Assembly (NCBI GenBank): GCA_016219185.1
Contig: JACRBZ010000061.1
Span: 23,256 to 87,255 of the forward strand
DNA: 64,000 nt
Reading direction: 5' to 3'
DNA from: Deltaproteobacteria bacterium
Lineage (GTDB): Bacteria; Desulfobacterota; Desulfobacteria; Desulfobacterales; Desulfatirhabdiaceae
In this document: positions 37,650 through 46,128 of the stretch, in pieces
How the letters are laid out: each line of letters begins with the position of its first letter
Numbering within the stretch: position 1 is the stretch's first letter
Program-made: the position numbers and the translations under genes
Notes under the pieces: generated by a model
Seen by the model: only the letters and a program-made list of their open reading frames with translations
What the model was told of the DNA's origin: nothing
Databases searched by the model: none

Positions 37650-38912
37650 ATGACTGAGAAAAAACTAAAGATTACCGACTTGGCAAGGTTAACAGGAGTC
37701 AGCAAATCGACGGTTCACCACTATCTGAATATGGGGCTTCTTCATTCCGGCAAAAAAGAAGGGTTGAGTCAGGCTTTCTACGACTGGAGTCATCTCAGCA
37801 GACTGAAGCGAATTATTGAATTAAGTACAAATCAGAAGTTGCCTCTTTCAAGAATCAAAGAAGTTATCGCTCAAGAGAAAACCATGTCATCGCTTGCCTC
37901 CAAGGATTCCGCAGAGTCACTGATCACTGCGTTTGAGGAGGAAAAAAGGGTTACCCGTGCACAGAAAAGTGAATTGAAACGTGTTGAAATCATGGATGCG
38001 GCGATCGCTATTTTCTCAAAATTTGGTTATGAAAAAACCACCCTGGAAACTATTGCCGAATCACTGGACATCGCAAAAAGTACTGTCTACCTATATTTTG
38101 AGAGTAAAGAAAACCTATTCATGGATTGTATTGACAGGCTGACTGTGGTTGCGGTACCTGAGGAAGCCTGGGATGAATTGCGCAGGGAAAAACATTACCT
38201 GGCAAGGATAAAAAAGCGGGCTTTTGCTTTTCATAAAGCGTTCCATAATTACATGGGAATTCTGACCATGACCAAGGCGTTGTTGGGTTGTGACAACGAA
38301 AAACTTGTGGAGAAGGCAAAAAACACCCTTTCTCTTATGACGTTACCCATCGCAAAGGATATCCGCCGGGGCATCAACAGTGGAATTTTCAGGGAGATTA
38401 ATGAAGAATTGGTCTCCCACTTCTTTCTTGCCATGGGCGAAGCGATTGGGTTTCGCCTCATGATGGATTCCCGCTATACGATCGAACAGGCATTGGAGAT
38501 CATGTTCGATTTCATATCCAAAGGCCTTTTAAAGACCGATCCCCAGGGCGTTACAGAACTTGAACCGGCTCCTGCCTGTTCCGGTGAAGTAACCGATTTA
38601 AAAGGGGTGACTTTCAGCGTTCAAAACATACGGTTTGGGGGACGGAGTTACCTGCCTGCAAAATTGGGAGAGGCAGATGTAAAAATCAATCCCAATGTGG
38701 TGCAGAATCTCCGTTTCTGTCGGAAGGGAAATTTTTTTTCCGCAGAGGTTACCGGCAAAGATGGCCAAATACAAACCGCAGAGGTAGATGGCACCCTGAT
38801 CCTTTCAGGAGAGGTGTCTTTGGGCGGATTTTCCATAGAATTAAAAAGTGTCGCCAGTGTTATGGTTTTCAATGCTCAAAAACCATTGACGGAACTCCCC
38901 GTAAGGGCATGA
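37650..38912 (+). CDS. Two-domain transcription regulator: MerR-type plus TetR-type DNA-binding domains
   Basis: A 420-aa fusion. Residues 5-75 form a MerR-like winged helix (ITDLARLTGVSKSTVHHYL); 110-157 form a TetR N-terminal domain (IMDAAIAIFSKFGYEKTT, then IAKSTVYLYFESKENLF). A TetR-like helical body follows, and from about 315 an extra region rich in beta strands (TFSVQNIRFGGRSYLP) of no family I know. ATG 37650 is one base after the previous stop, with AGGA upstream. It probably senses an acyl-CoA or pathway compound and controls the divergent promoters; the palindrome at 32027 is a candidate site. Confidence 0.85.
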   Translation: MTEKKLKITDLARLTGVSKSTVHHYLNMGLLHSGKKEGLSQAFYDWSHLSRLKRIIELSTNQKLPLSRIKEVIAQEKTMSSLASKDSAESLITAFEEEKRVTRAQKSELKRVEIMDAAIAIFSKFGYEKTTLETIAESLDIAKSTVYLYFESKENLFMDCIDRLTVVAVPEEAWDELRREKHYLARIKKRAFAFHKAFHNYMGILTMTKALLGCDNEKLVEKAKNTLSLMTLPIAKDIRRGINSGIFREINEELVSHFFLAMGEAIGFRLMMDSRYTIEQALEIMFDFISKGLLKTDPQGVTELEPAPACSGEVTDLKGVTFSVQNIRFGGRSYLPAKLGEADVKINPNVVQNLRFCRKGNFFSAEVTGKDGQIQTAEVDGTLILSGEVSLGGFSIELKSVASVMVFNAQKPLTELPVRA

Positions 38913-39170
38913 TCACGTCCTTACTCTATCGAAGCGCTTCCAAAATATTTTTGGTTACTCATCCCGAATAACCATACCCGGAAATACCGGCACGTAAATG
39001 ATCTGTTAGTACCCAAAATCCACGGATATTAAAAAACGTCCTTAACAAACACGTCAATTTCCGCTACCAGGCTATTTGATCCTTTACGGATAGAAATGCC
39101 ACCATTCATCAATGAATAATAAATATACATAACTCCTGATGTATTGAACGTATTCTAAAGGATTTTTTAA

Positions 39171-41276
39171 ATGATCAAACTCCGAATTGACGATAAAGAA
39201 ATTGAAACCCAAAAAGACAAGACAATATTATCGGCGGCGTTGGATGGAGGGATTTATATTCCCCACATCTGCCATCACCCGGATCTGAGCCCTGTGGCAA
39301 AATGCGGTTTATGCTGGGTTGACATTGAAGGGATGGCGGCGCCGGTGTCTTCCTGCAACACACCGGTTGTTGCCGGAATGGTGGTAAGAACCCAAACAAA
39401 GCCGATCGAAGAAATGCGCCGTCGAGCCATGGGAACCTTATTGGAAGGCCATCCGCCTGAATGCGTGGAGTGCAACAAATACCTCAATTGCGAACTGCAA
39501 TCGCTCAAACAGTACGTGGGTGTCGGCGATGAATACAGCAGCGCCAAAACGCTTAAACCTATTCCTATCGATACGGCCAACCCGTTGTTTGTCCACGATT
39601 ACGTCCGGTGCATCAAGTGCGGACGATGTGTAAGGGCCTGCAACGAATTACGGGGGGTGGGTGTACTTCAATTCATCAAGGAAGGCGAGCCCCCCCGCAT
39701 CGGTATTCCAGAGGCGCGGTTGCTGGCCGAAGCAGGTTGCCGCTTCTGTGGCGCTTGCGTGGAGGTGTGCCCCACCGGCGCTTTACGGGATAAGCCGGAA
39801 TTGACGGCTGGCAAAAAGCGCAGGGAAGCTCTTGTCCCGTGTCGTTATACCTGTCCTGCGCAAATCGATGTACCGCGGTATGTTCACCTGGTCAAAGAAG
39901 GTAAGTATTCCGAAGCAACAGCCGTCATCAGAGAAAAAGTGCCTTTCCCTCTGGTTTTGGGGCATGTCTGCAACCACCCTTGCGAGACGGCCTGCCGCCG
40001 CGGACAAATCAACGCGCCCATATCTATAAGGGATCTCAAACGTTTTGCAACTGAAAACGACATGGAAAAGTTGTGGAAGAAAAATGCCCGCAAAGAACCG
40101 CCAACGGACAAACAGGTGGCCGTGGTGGGGGCGGGCCCGGCCGGATTGACCGCAGCGTTTTATCTGGCCAAGCTGGGACATGCGGTCACCGTATATGATG
40201 CCCTGCCCGAGCCAGGGGGTATGATGCGCTATGGTATTCCGGAGTACCGTTTACCTAGAGATGTGCTTGATCTGGAAATTAAAGAGATTGAACAAATCGG
40301 TGTAACAATTCAGACCCATGCGAAAATTGAATCCCTTGAAGATTTGAAACTCGACGGGAAATTCGATGCCATTCTGGTGGCAGTCGGCACTCACAAGGGG
40401 CAAAAACTACCGGTTCCCGGAGCCGACCTTGAAAACGTTTTGAACGGTCTTGATTTATTAAGAAGCATCCATCTCGGAGAAACCATCCAGATAGGTTCGC
40501 GAATCGTTGTCCTGGGCGGTGGCAATGTAGCGTTTGATTGCGCCCGGCTGACCAGGCGTCTGGGTGCCACAGAAGTCGTCATTGCATGTTTGGAAAGTAA
40601 ACATGATATGCCGGCAGCCTGCGATGAGATCGAAGAGGGAGAGGAAGAAGGTATTGAGGTGATTCCCATGGTGACTTGTACGAGGATCATCAACGAAAAC
40701 GGACGGGCAGCGGGAGTGGAATGTCTGAATGTATCCCGATTCGAGTTCGATGATGAGGGAAGGGCTATCATCGAGACCGTAGAAGGTTCGGAGCATGTTC
40801 TATATGCCGATACGGTCATTTTTGCGATCGGCCAGCGACCGGAGATCCCGGAAATGTTCAAGTTGAACTTGGACTCACGCGGTCGCATAGAGGTCGATCC
40901 ATACATGCTGGAGACCAGCATGGAAGGTGTTTTTGCCGTCGGCGATACAGTATTGGGAACCACCTCGGTGATCCAGGCCGTTGCCTCCGGCAGGAACGGT
41001 GCCATTGCGGTGGATAAATATTTTGGCGGCAGTGGCGATATCGTTGAAATTCTCGCTCTGCCGGAAACACCTGAAACCTGCCTGGGCCCCGGTGAGGGAT
41101 TTGCCTCTTTGAGCCGCTGCCAAAAAGCTTGCATACGCGCGGCTGAACGGATCGAAAGTTTTTGCACCATTGTTCAGTCGATGGATGCGGAAAGTGCCGT
41201 TGAAGAGGCCGAACGCTGCCTGCGCTGCCAATTGAGACTTGAAATCACACCGGTCAAATTCTGGGGAGATTATTAA
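39171..41276 (+). CDS. NuoG-like ferredoxin/GltD-like FAD oxidoreductase fusion
   Basis: A 701-aa protein. First come a [2Fe-2S] domain (HICHHPDLSPVAKCGLCWVD with SSC further on) and a NuoG-type His/Cys cluster (ECVECNKYLNC). Two [4Fe-4S] motifs follow: CIKCGRCVRAC and CRFCGACVEVCP. Then comes a GltD/NfnB-like part with CNHPCETACRRGQ, the FAD site VVGAGPAGLTAAFYLAKLGH, the NAD(P) site VVLGGGNVAFDCARL and the FAD tail FAVGDTVLGTTSVIQA. It should pass electrons between NAD(P)H and a ferredoxin-type partner, possibly by bifurcation, and could serve the two OYE-type enzymes, which lack their own NAD(P)H domains. The gap upstream (38913-39170) has no gene. Confidence 0.88.
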   Translation: MIKLRIDDKEIETQKDKTILSAALDGGIYIPHICHHPDLSPVAKCGLCWVDIEGMAAPVSSCNTPVVAGMVVRTQTKPIEEMRRRAMGTLLEGHPPECVECNKYLNCELQSLKQYVGVGDEYSSAKTLKPIPIDTANPLFVHDYVRCIKCGRCVRACNELRGVGVLQFIKEGEPPRIGIPEARLLAEAGCRFCGACVEVCPTGALRDKPELTAGKKRREALVPCRYTCPAQIDVPRYVHLVKEGKYSEATAVIREKVPFPLVLGHVCNHPCETACRRGQINAPISIRDLKRFATENDMEKLWKKNARKEPPTDKQVAVVGAGPAGLTAAFYLAKLGHAVTVYDALPEPGGMMRYGIPEYRLPRDVLDLEIKEIEQIGVTIQTHAKIESLEDLKLDGKFDAILVAVGTHKGQKLPVPGADLENVLNGLDLLRSIHLGETIQIGSRIVVLGGGNVAFDCARLTRRLGATEVVIACLESKHDMPAACDEIEEGEEEGIEVIPMVTCTRIINENGRAAGVECLNVSRFEFDDEGRAIIETVEGSEHVLYADTVIFAIGQRPEIPEMFKLNLDSRGRIEVDPYMLETSMEGVFAVGDTVLGTTSVIQAVASGRNGAIAVDKYFGGSGDIVEILALPETPETCLGPGEGFASLSRCQKACIRAAERIESFCTIVQSMDAESAVEEAERCLRCQLRLEITPVKFWGDY

Positions 41277-41322
41277 GGGCTGATCAAGCCACCAAACCAG
41301 TTCTGTAGAAAGGAAGATATAC

Positions 41323-42091
41323 ATGGATGAGAGAGATGCGATCATTGTTTCAGCAGTTAGAACGCCCATCGGGGATTTTGGTGGCGCGCTGAGAGATGTA
41401 CTCCATACCCAATTGGCTGCCAGGGTATTGGATGAAGTCTGCAAGCGAGCCAATTTCCCCAAAGATGACATCGATGAAGTTTTTTGGGGGATGGTGATGC
41501 CCCGTTCCGATGAAAACGGCATGGCTCGTGCGGCAATCCTTAGGGAAGATCAAGATGAATTCGCTTTGACAAGCCAGATGCGCACCAAAAAAGCGTTAGC
41601 TGAACAGCGTTTTAAGGAAGAAATTGTACCGGTGGTGATTTCAGGCCGCAATGGCAAACCCGACATCATCATCGATCAAGACGAACACCCCCGTCCCCAA
41701 ACAACATTGGAGAAGTTGTCGAAGCTGCCGCCGGCCTTTAAACAGGGCGGCACCGTCACCGCCGGCAATGCTTCCGGAATGAATGACGGAGCCTCGGCAG
41801 TACTGGTGGTTTCCCGCGCAATGGCCGACAAGATCGGCGCCAAGCTCAGGTATCGGGTTGCAGGCAGCGTTGCCGTCGGTGTTGATCCAAAAATTATGGG
41901 CATTGGCCCCATTCCAGCAGTACAAAAGCTCTTAAAGAAAACCGGGTATAGATTGGAAGATATTCAATTGATTGAAATCAATGAGGCTTTTGCCGCGCCT
42001 TCGGTGGCGGTGGAACGCGAGCTCGGTCTGAACAGGGATATTTGTCAATGTAAACGGAAGTGGAATCGCGTTGAGTCACCCAAACCGCTGA
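41323..42091 (+). pseudogene. Decayed acetyl-CoA acetyltransferase (thiolase)
   Basis: The N-terminus is a normal thiolase (IIVSAVRTPIGDFGGALRDV), but near 41540 the frame jumps from GMARAAIL directly to EDQDEFALTSQ, losing about 100 codons that include the nucleophilic Cys. The next blocks (GGTVTAGNASGMNDGAS, LIEINEAFAAPS) are normal. Near 42040 an extra T shifts the frame; the corrected frame reads DIVNVNGSGIALSHP and then hits a stop at 42089-42091, so the C-terminus with its catalytic Cys is also gone. The formal frame runs to 42138 in the wrong phase. It lies beside the tRNA-Leu, at the island edge. Confidence 0.85.
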
Positions 42092-42207
42092 TTATTGGGA
42101 ATCGATCACCCGTCCTGGCGCTCGGCCACTTCTCATGACATATTTTGATGATGGGAAGATGACCTTTTTTAAAAACTGTTGACCAAAACGTTGGCCCAGA
42201 CATAAAA

Positions 42208-42246
42208 AAGCCCTTTCAGAATATCGATAATTTTCTGAAAGGGCTT
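42208..42246 (-). terminator. Rho-independent terminator of tRNA-Leu
   Basis: A perfect 14-bp stem (42208-42221 with 42233-42246, CCCTTTCAGAA core) around an 11-base loop, followed on the minus strand by TTTTTTATG. It lies ten bases past the tRNA CCA end. Confidence 0.8.
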
Positions 42247-42256
42247 GATTTTTTAG

Positions 42257-42343
42257 TGGTGCCGAAGGGGAGACTCGAACTCCCACCAGAATACTCCGAC
42301 TAGACCCTGAACCTAGCGCGTCTACCAGTTCCGCCACTTCGGC
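42257..42343 (-). tRNA. tRNA-Leu (anticodon CAG)
   Basis: An 87-nt class II tRNA with encoded CCA. The acceptor stem GCCGAAG pairs with CTTCGGC, the D arm is GGCGGAACTGGTAGAC, the anticodon loop TTCAGGG gives CAG, a long variable arm is present, and the T arm contains GTTCGAGTC. Its 3' half is repeated at 8821-8879. Confidence 0.95.
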
Positions 42344-42447
42344 AAATCGAACAAACATCAAATAGATTGATTTAATATTCGATTTGGTCTAAATAGATTT
42401 TTTTTATGTGCGTGTCAAGTTAATTGTTTTTCAGGATACGATTTTTC

Positions 42448-43386
42448 ATGGAACTTATCAACAATCTGGATCATATCGACCGGCCATTTAAAAATGCGGT
42501 CATCACCATCGGCAATTTTGATGGCGTTCACATCGGACATCAGGCGCTTTTTCATGAAGTCATCGAAAAGGCGGAGGAGATCGGCGGCACTTCCATTGCC
42601 ATGACGTTTGATCCCCATCCGCTCCGGGTATTGGACCATAACAAGACATTGTCCCTGATTACCCTCAGCGAGCACAAACTGGAGCTGATTTCAGCCTCGG
42701 GCATTGATGTATTGATCTGTATTCCGTTTACCCGTGAGTTTGCCGCCATGTCCGCCATATCCTTTGTGGATCAGTTGGTAAAACGCGTGGGTATGAAGGC
42801 TATTATCACGGGAAGCGATTATACCTTCGGCAGAAACCGGGAAGGCAACGTGGACCTTCTGAAAAGCCTGGGGCCGGAAATGGGCTTTGAAGTCCTGGTT
42901 TCCGACTGGATACAGGCATCGTCGGTCAAACTCGGCCGAATCAGCAGCACGCAAATTCGGGAACTGATTGCAAGGGGGAAGGTTGCCTCCGCAAAAAAAC
43001 TGCTGGGCCGGTTTTATCAGGTACGCGGCACGGTGGTCAGCGGCCGGAATCGCGGGGGAAAGCTTCTGGGATTTCCCACTGCCAACATCGTGCTTCAGGA
43101 TGAACTTTGTCCCAAAGCCGGGGTTTACGCAGTAACGGTTGAATGCCTGGACAGGCAATTCATGGGCGTTGCCAACATCGGGTACAGTCCCACCTTCAGC
43201 GACAACATCTTCACGGTTGAAGTTCATATCCTGGATTTTCATAATGACATTTATGGAAAGAAAATTCGGGTCAATTTTATCAAGCGCATCCGGGATGAAA
43301 TCAAATTTTCCGGCATATCCGAGCTATCCGAGCAAATCCGAAAAGATATTGAATATGCTCGCAGGGTTCTTTCTCAACTGGTTTAA
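42448..43386 (+). CDS. ribF: Bifunctional riboflavin kinase/FMN adenylyltransferase
   Basis: A 312-aa RibF of standard length. The N-terminal FAD synthetase half starts with ITIGNFDGVHIGHQ (19-32), holding the HxGH nucleotidyl-transfer motif, and contains SSTQIRELI. The flavokinase half has GGKLLGFPTANI, with the PTAN motif, and GVYAVTVE. It makes FMN and FAD, which the many flavoenzymes nearby need, though it is a general housekeeping enzyme. ATG 42448 is chosen over TTG 42424 because MELINNLD fits the family start and AGGA lies upstream. Confidence 0.94.
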   Translation: MELINNLDHIDRPFKNAVITIGNFDGVHIGHQALFHEVIEKAEEIGGTSIAMTFDPHPLRVLDHNKTLSLITLSEHKLELISASGIDVLICIPFTREFAAMSAISFVDQLVKRVGMKAIITGSDYTFGRNREGNVDLLKSLGPEMGFEVLVSDWIQASSVKLGRISSTQIRELIARGKVASAKKLLGRFYQVRGTVVSGRNRGGKLLGFPTANIVLQDELCPKAGVYAVTVECLDRQFMGVANIGYSPTFSDNIFTVEVHILDFHNDIYGKKIRVNFIKRIRDEIKFSGISELSEQIRKDIEYARRVLSQLV

Positions 43387-43391
43387 CCGAA

Positions 43392-44462
43392 ATGAAAAAA
43401 ACTGCGTCGATGTCCCTTTTCATCGGGCTGGCTGTTTCCATTGCCGCCCTTTATCTGGCATTCAGGCAGGTCCCCTTCGGCGACCTGATGGCCTACCTGA
43501 AATCCATCAATTATCTCTGGGTTATTCCGACGATGTTGCTGGCCCTGGCCGGATTCATGCTAAGGGTGTATCGCTGGCAGTTGATTCTGGAATCCTCTCA
43601 GCCCGTTGGTTTCTGGCAGGCATTTCATCCCCTGATGATCGGATTCATGCTGAACTGTATCTTGCCGGGAAGGGTGGGCGAAGTCGCCAGGCCGGTCATT
43701 CTAAACCAAAAAGAAAAAGTACCGTTTTCGACGGGTCTGGCAACCGTTGCTGCGGAGCGAGTCTTTGACGCCATAATTCTGCTGCTGCTCTTATCATGGA
43801 TGCTCACGGTGGTTCGGATTGATCCGGTGCTGGAAATACACTTTAGCGGTTATATTCTCAACAAAACCCTGCTGCTCAGCGCTGCGAAAGGCTTCACGCG
43901 CCTGAGCCTGCTGCTTCTGGCCGGAATTGTGCTGGTGGGTCTGGAGTCCAGCCGGAACTGGATGAACCGTTGGTTCCTGAGGGTTCCAAAACTGTTCTTT
44001 TTTACCGGCCCGGCCTTTCAGGATCTGGTCTATCAGCGCTTCAGCCTGGTTCTGGTCAGATTCACGCTGAGTTTTTCCAGAGGGTTTCTGCTCTTGAAGG
44101 AACCCTGGAAAATGGCGGGGTGTTTTGCTCTTTCGCTCTTGATCTGGGGATTGAATGTTTTATCTTATTATACAATGACCCTGGGCGCTCCAGGCGTTGA
44201 GTTGTCTTTTGCCGAGCTTTCGGTGGTCATGGTCATCGTCTGCCTGTTTATCTCGATTCCTTCCGCGCCGGGGTTCTGGGGAATCTGGGAGGCGGGCGGC
44301 GTGTTTGCACTGGCCCTTTTTGGCGTATCCGCCAAGGATGCAGCCGGATTTACCCTGGCCAATCACGCGGTTCAGATGTTACCGGTGATCGTGGTCGGTA
44401 TGGGATCGGCGATTGTGACCGGCGTGAATGTCTGGCAGGTTTCCCGCCAGGCCGACAGATAG
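43392..44462 (+). CDS. Lysylphosphatidylglycerol synthase-type flippase-like membrane protein (UPF0104/AglD family)
   Basis: A 356-aa integral membrane protein with about eight helices. Typical pieces are the N-terminal helix SLFIGLAVSIAALYLAFRQV, LPGRVGEVARPVIL (the conserved loop of this family), and near the end IPSAPGFWGIWEAGGVFALA. Relatives are the membrane part of MprF and uncharacterised glycosylation or lipid flippases. It starts six bases after ribF and probably shares its transcript. Its substrate is unknown. Confidence 0.82.
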   Translation: MKKTASMSLFIGLAVSIAALYLAFRQVPFGDLMAYLKSINYLWVIPTMLLALAGFMLRVYRWQLILESSQPVGFWQAFHPLMIGFMLNCILPGRVGEVARPVILNQKEKVPFSTGLATVAAERVFDAIILLLLLSWMLTVVRIDPVLEIHFSGYILNKTLLLSAAKGFTRLSLLLLAGIVLVGLESSRNWMNRWFLRVPKLFFFTGPAFQDLVYQRFSLVLVRFTLSFSRGFLLLKEPWKMAGCFALSLLIWGLNVLSYYTMTLGAPGVELSFAELSVVMVIVCLFISIPSAPGFWGIWEAGGVFALALFGVSAKDAAGFTLANHAVQMLPVIVVGMGSAIVTGVNVWQVSRQADR

Positions 44463-44513
44463 GGGTCGCAAGGGTCAGGGATCACCAGCCACGAATTCAG
44501 TTGAGACATTTTT

Positions 44514-45023
44514 ATGGCAATACTTGAAATATTAGAATATCCGGACGGTTTTCTGAACAAACCCGTCCTTCCGGTAACCGACATCAACGGCGATCTTCAG
44601 CAGAAGATCGACGACATGTCGCAAACCATGTATCATGCACCGGGCGTCGGATTGGCCGCTTGCCAGGTGGGAATCAATCAGTGTGTCCTGGTGTACGACG
44701 TGTCCCCCAGGGATGACAAGCGTGAGCTTCATGTCCTGATCAACCCGAGAATCGTCTGCCAGGAAGGTGAAGTTCTCTCCGAGAATGAGGGATGCCTCAG
44801 TGTTCCGGATTACCGGTCCGACGTTGTCCGCTTTTCACAGATTCAGGTCGAAGCCGTGGATCGGGACGGAAAGCCGCTTTGCTTTGATGCCGAAGGCTAT
44901 CTGGCCATTGTCTTGCAGCATGAAATCGATCACTTGCAGGGGATCTTGTTTATTGATCGCATCAGCGTGCTGAAACGCAATCTTTATAAAAAACGCGTCA
45001 AGAAACGATTGAGACAATCATGA
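44514..45023 (+). CDS. def: Peptide deformylase
   Basis: A 169-aa metalloenzyme that removes the formyl group from new proteins. All three motifs are present: GVGLAACQVG (44-53), EGCLSVP (92-98, with metal ligand C94) and QHEIDH (135-140, with ligands H136 and H140 and catalytic E137). It overlaps the fmt start by four bases (ATGA), the usual def-fmt pairing. Confidence 0.96.
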   Translation: MAILEILEYPDGFLNKPVLPVTDINGDLQQKIDDMSQTMYHAPGVGLAACQVGINQCVLVYDVSPRDDKRELHVLINPRIVCQEGEVLSENEGCLSVPDYRSDVVRFSQIQVEAVDRDGKPLCFDAEGYLAIVLQHEIDHLQGILFIDRISVLKRNLYKKRVKKRLRQS

Positions 45024-45961
45024 CCCCTTCTTACCGCATCGTATTTATGGGCACACCCGAGTTCGCGGTTCCGGCGCTTAAAAGCCTTTCCCGGAGCACG
45101 CACAGGGTTCTGCAGGTGGTTACCCAGCCGGATCGGCCCAAGGGACGCGGAAAGACGGTTGTTTTTCCGCCGGTCAAGGAAGCCGCGCTTGATCTGGGAT
45201 GCCCGATCATCCAGCCCCAGTCGGTTCGAACCCAGGATTTTTGCGATGCCATGACCCGCCTTGCCCCGGACCTGTTGGTGGTTGCGGCCTATGGCCATGT
45301 CCTGCCCCAGCGGATACTGGCAATTCCAAAATTCGGGGCCGTCAACATTCACGCCTCCCTGCTTCCCAAATACCGCGGTGCCGCACCCATTCAATGGGCC
45401 GTCATCAACCGGGAAAAAGAAACCGGCGTTACGCTGATGCTGATGGATAAAGGGTTGGACACGGGAGATATGCTATCGTCGGCATCGATCCCGATTCTTT
45501 CCGATGATACATCCGGATACTTGCATGACCGGCTCGCCTTGCTGGGAGCGGATTTACTCATTCAGACCCTGAACTATTATGAAGTGCATCGGAAAAGCGC
45601 CACCCCCCAGGTTCATGAACAGGCCACCTATGCCCCGATTTTAAAAAAAGAAGACGGGCATCTGGACTGGCATAGGCCCGCCGATGAACTGGAGGCTCGC
45701 ATTCGGGGACTGACGCCCTGGCCCGGCGCATTTTGCTTTTATAACGAAAAGCGGATCAAGATATATCGGGCATGCCAAAAACCCATTGTGACAGCGGAGC
45801 TTCCCGGTACGGTGCTGAAAGGTTTTTCAAATGAACTGGCCGTGGCAACCGGCAGGCAAGCACTGATCATTCAGGAACTTCAAGGCGATTCCGGAAAACG
45901 TCTTCCGGTTCAGGATTTTCTGCGAGGCCACCCCATTTTGCCGGGAGTCGTGCTGAAATAA
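45020..45961 (+). CDS. fmt: Methionyl-tRNA formyltransferase
   Basis: A 313-aa enzyme that formylates initiator Met-tRNA with 10-formyl-THF. The catalytic residues N109, H111 and D147 lie in VNIHASLLPKYRGAAPIQWA and MDKGLDTGDML. The C-terminal OB-like domain starts around 205. Length is standard. It is coupled to def. About 170 bp without a gene separate it from rsmB; this gap holds nothing I recognise. Confidence 0.96.
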   Translation: MTPSYRIVFMGTPEFAVPALKSLSRSTHRVLQVVTQPDRPKGRGKTVVFPPVKEAALDLGCPIIQPQSVRTQDFCDAMTRLAPDLLVVAAYGHVLPQRILAIPKFGAVNIHASLLPKYRGAAPIQWAVINREKETGVTLMLMDKGLDTGDMLSSASIPILSDDTSGYLHDRLALLGADLLIQTLNYYEVHRKSATPQVHEQATYAPILKKEDGHLDWHRPADELEARIRGLTPWPGAFCFYNEKRIKIYRACQKPIVTAELPGTVLKGFSNELAVATGRQALIIQELQGDSGKRLPVQDFLRGHPILPGVVLK

Positions 45962-46128
45962 TCTTTTCCGCAACCCGCTCCCATAAAAATCAAGAATCAA
46001 CCATTCACACGCAGAATATCCGGCAAAGCATGACGAAGGAAAATTTCATCCGGGGTTTCATGTTCGTTTTTCTGCTTTTTGACGGTTGATGATGACCGTC
46101 TTTCATACTCCACAAACCAAGAGGTTTC

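Larger units (their letters stand above)
8821..42343. mobile_element. Putative genomic island in tRNA-Leu(CAG)
   Basis: The interval is bounded by a direct repeat of the tRNA-Leu 3' half (8821-8879 and 42257-42315, same orientation). Its contents are nearly all catabolic, transport and regulatory genes, while the right neighbour is a dense housekeeping block. The genes at both edges are broken: the pab remnant just outside the left end and the thiolase remnant just inside the right end. No integrase, relaxase or phage gene is visible inside, so the element is either immobile now or was moved by a recombinase coded elsewhere. The alternative is a decayed second tRNA-Leu gene at 8.8 kb with no mobility history. 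Confidence 0.5.

Noticed and set aside
40391..41170. Minus-strand 259-aa open frame
   Set aside because: Antisense of the NuoG/GltD fusion, Ser/Thr-rich, no motif.
8821..42343. Integrase or transposase gene inside the island
   Set aside because: All sizeable frames were assigned to metabolic, transport or regulatory families; none has a tyrosine or serine recombinase motif.
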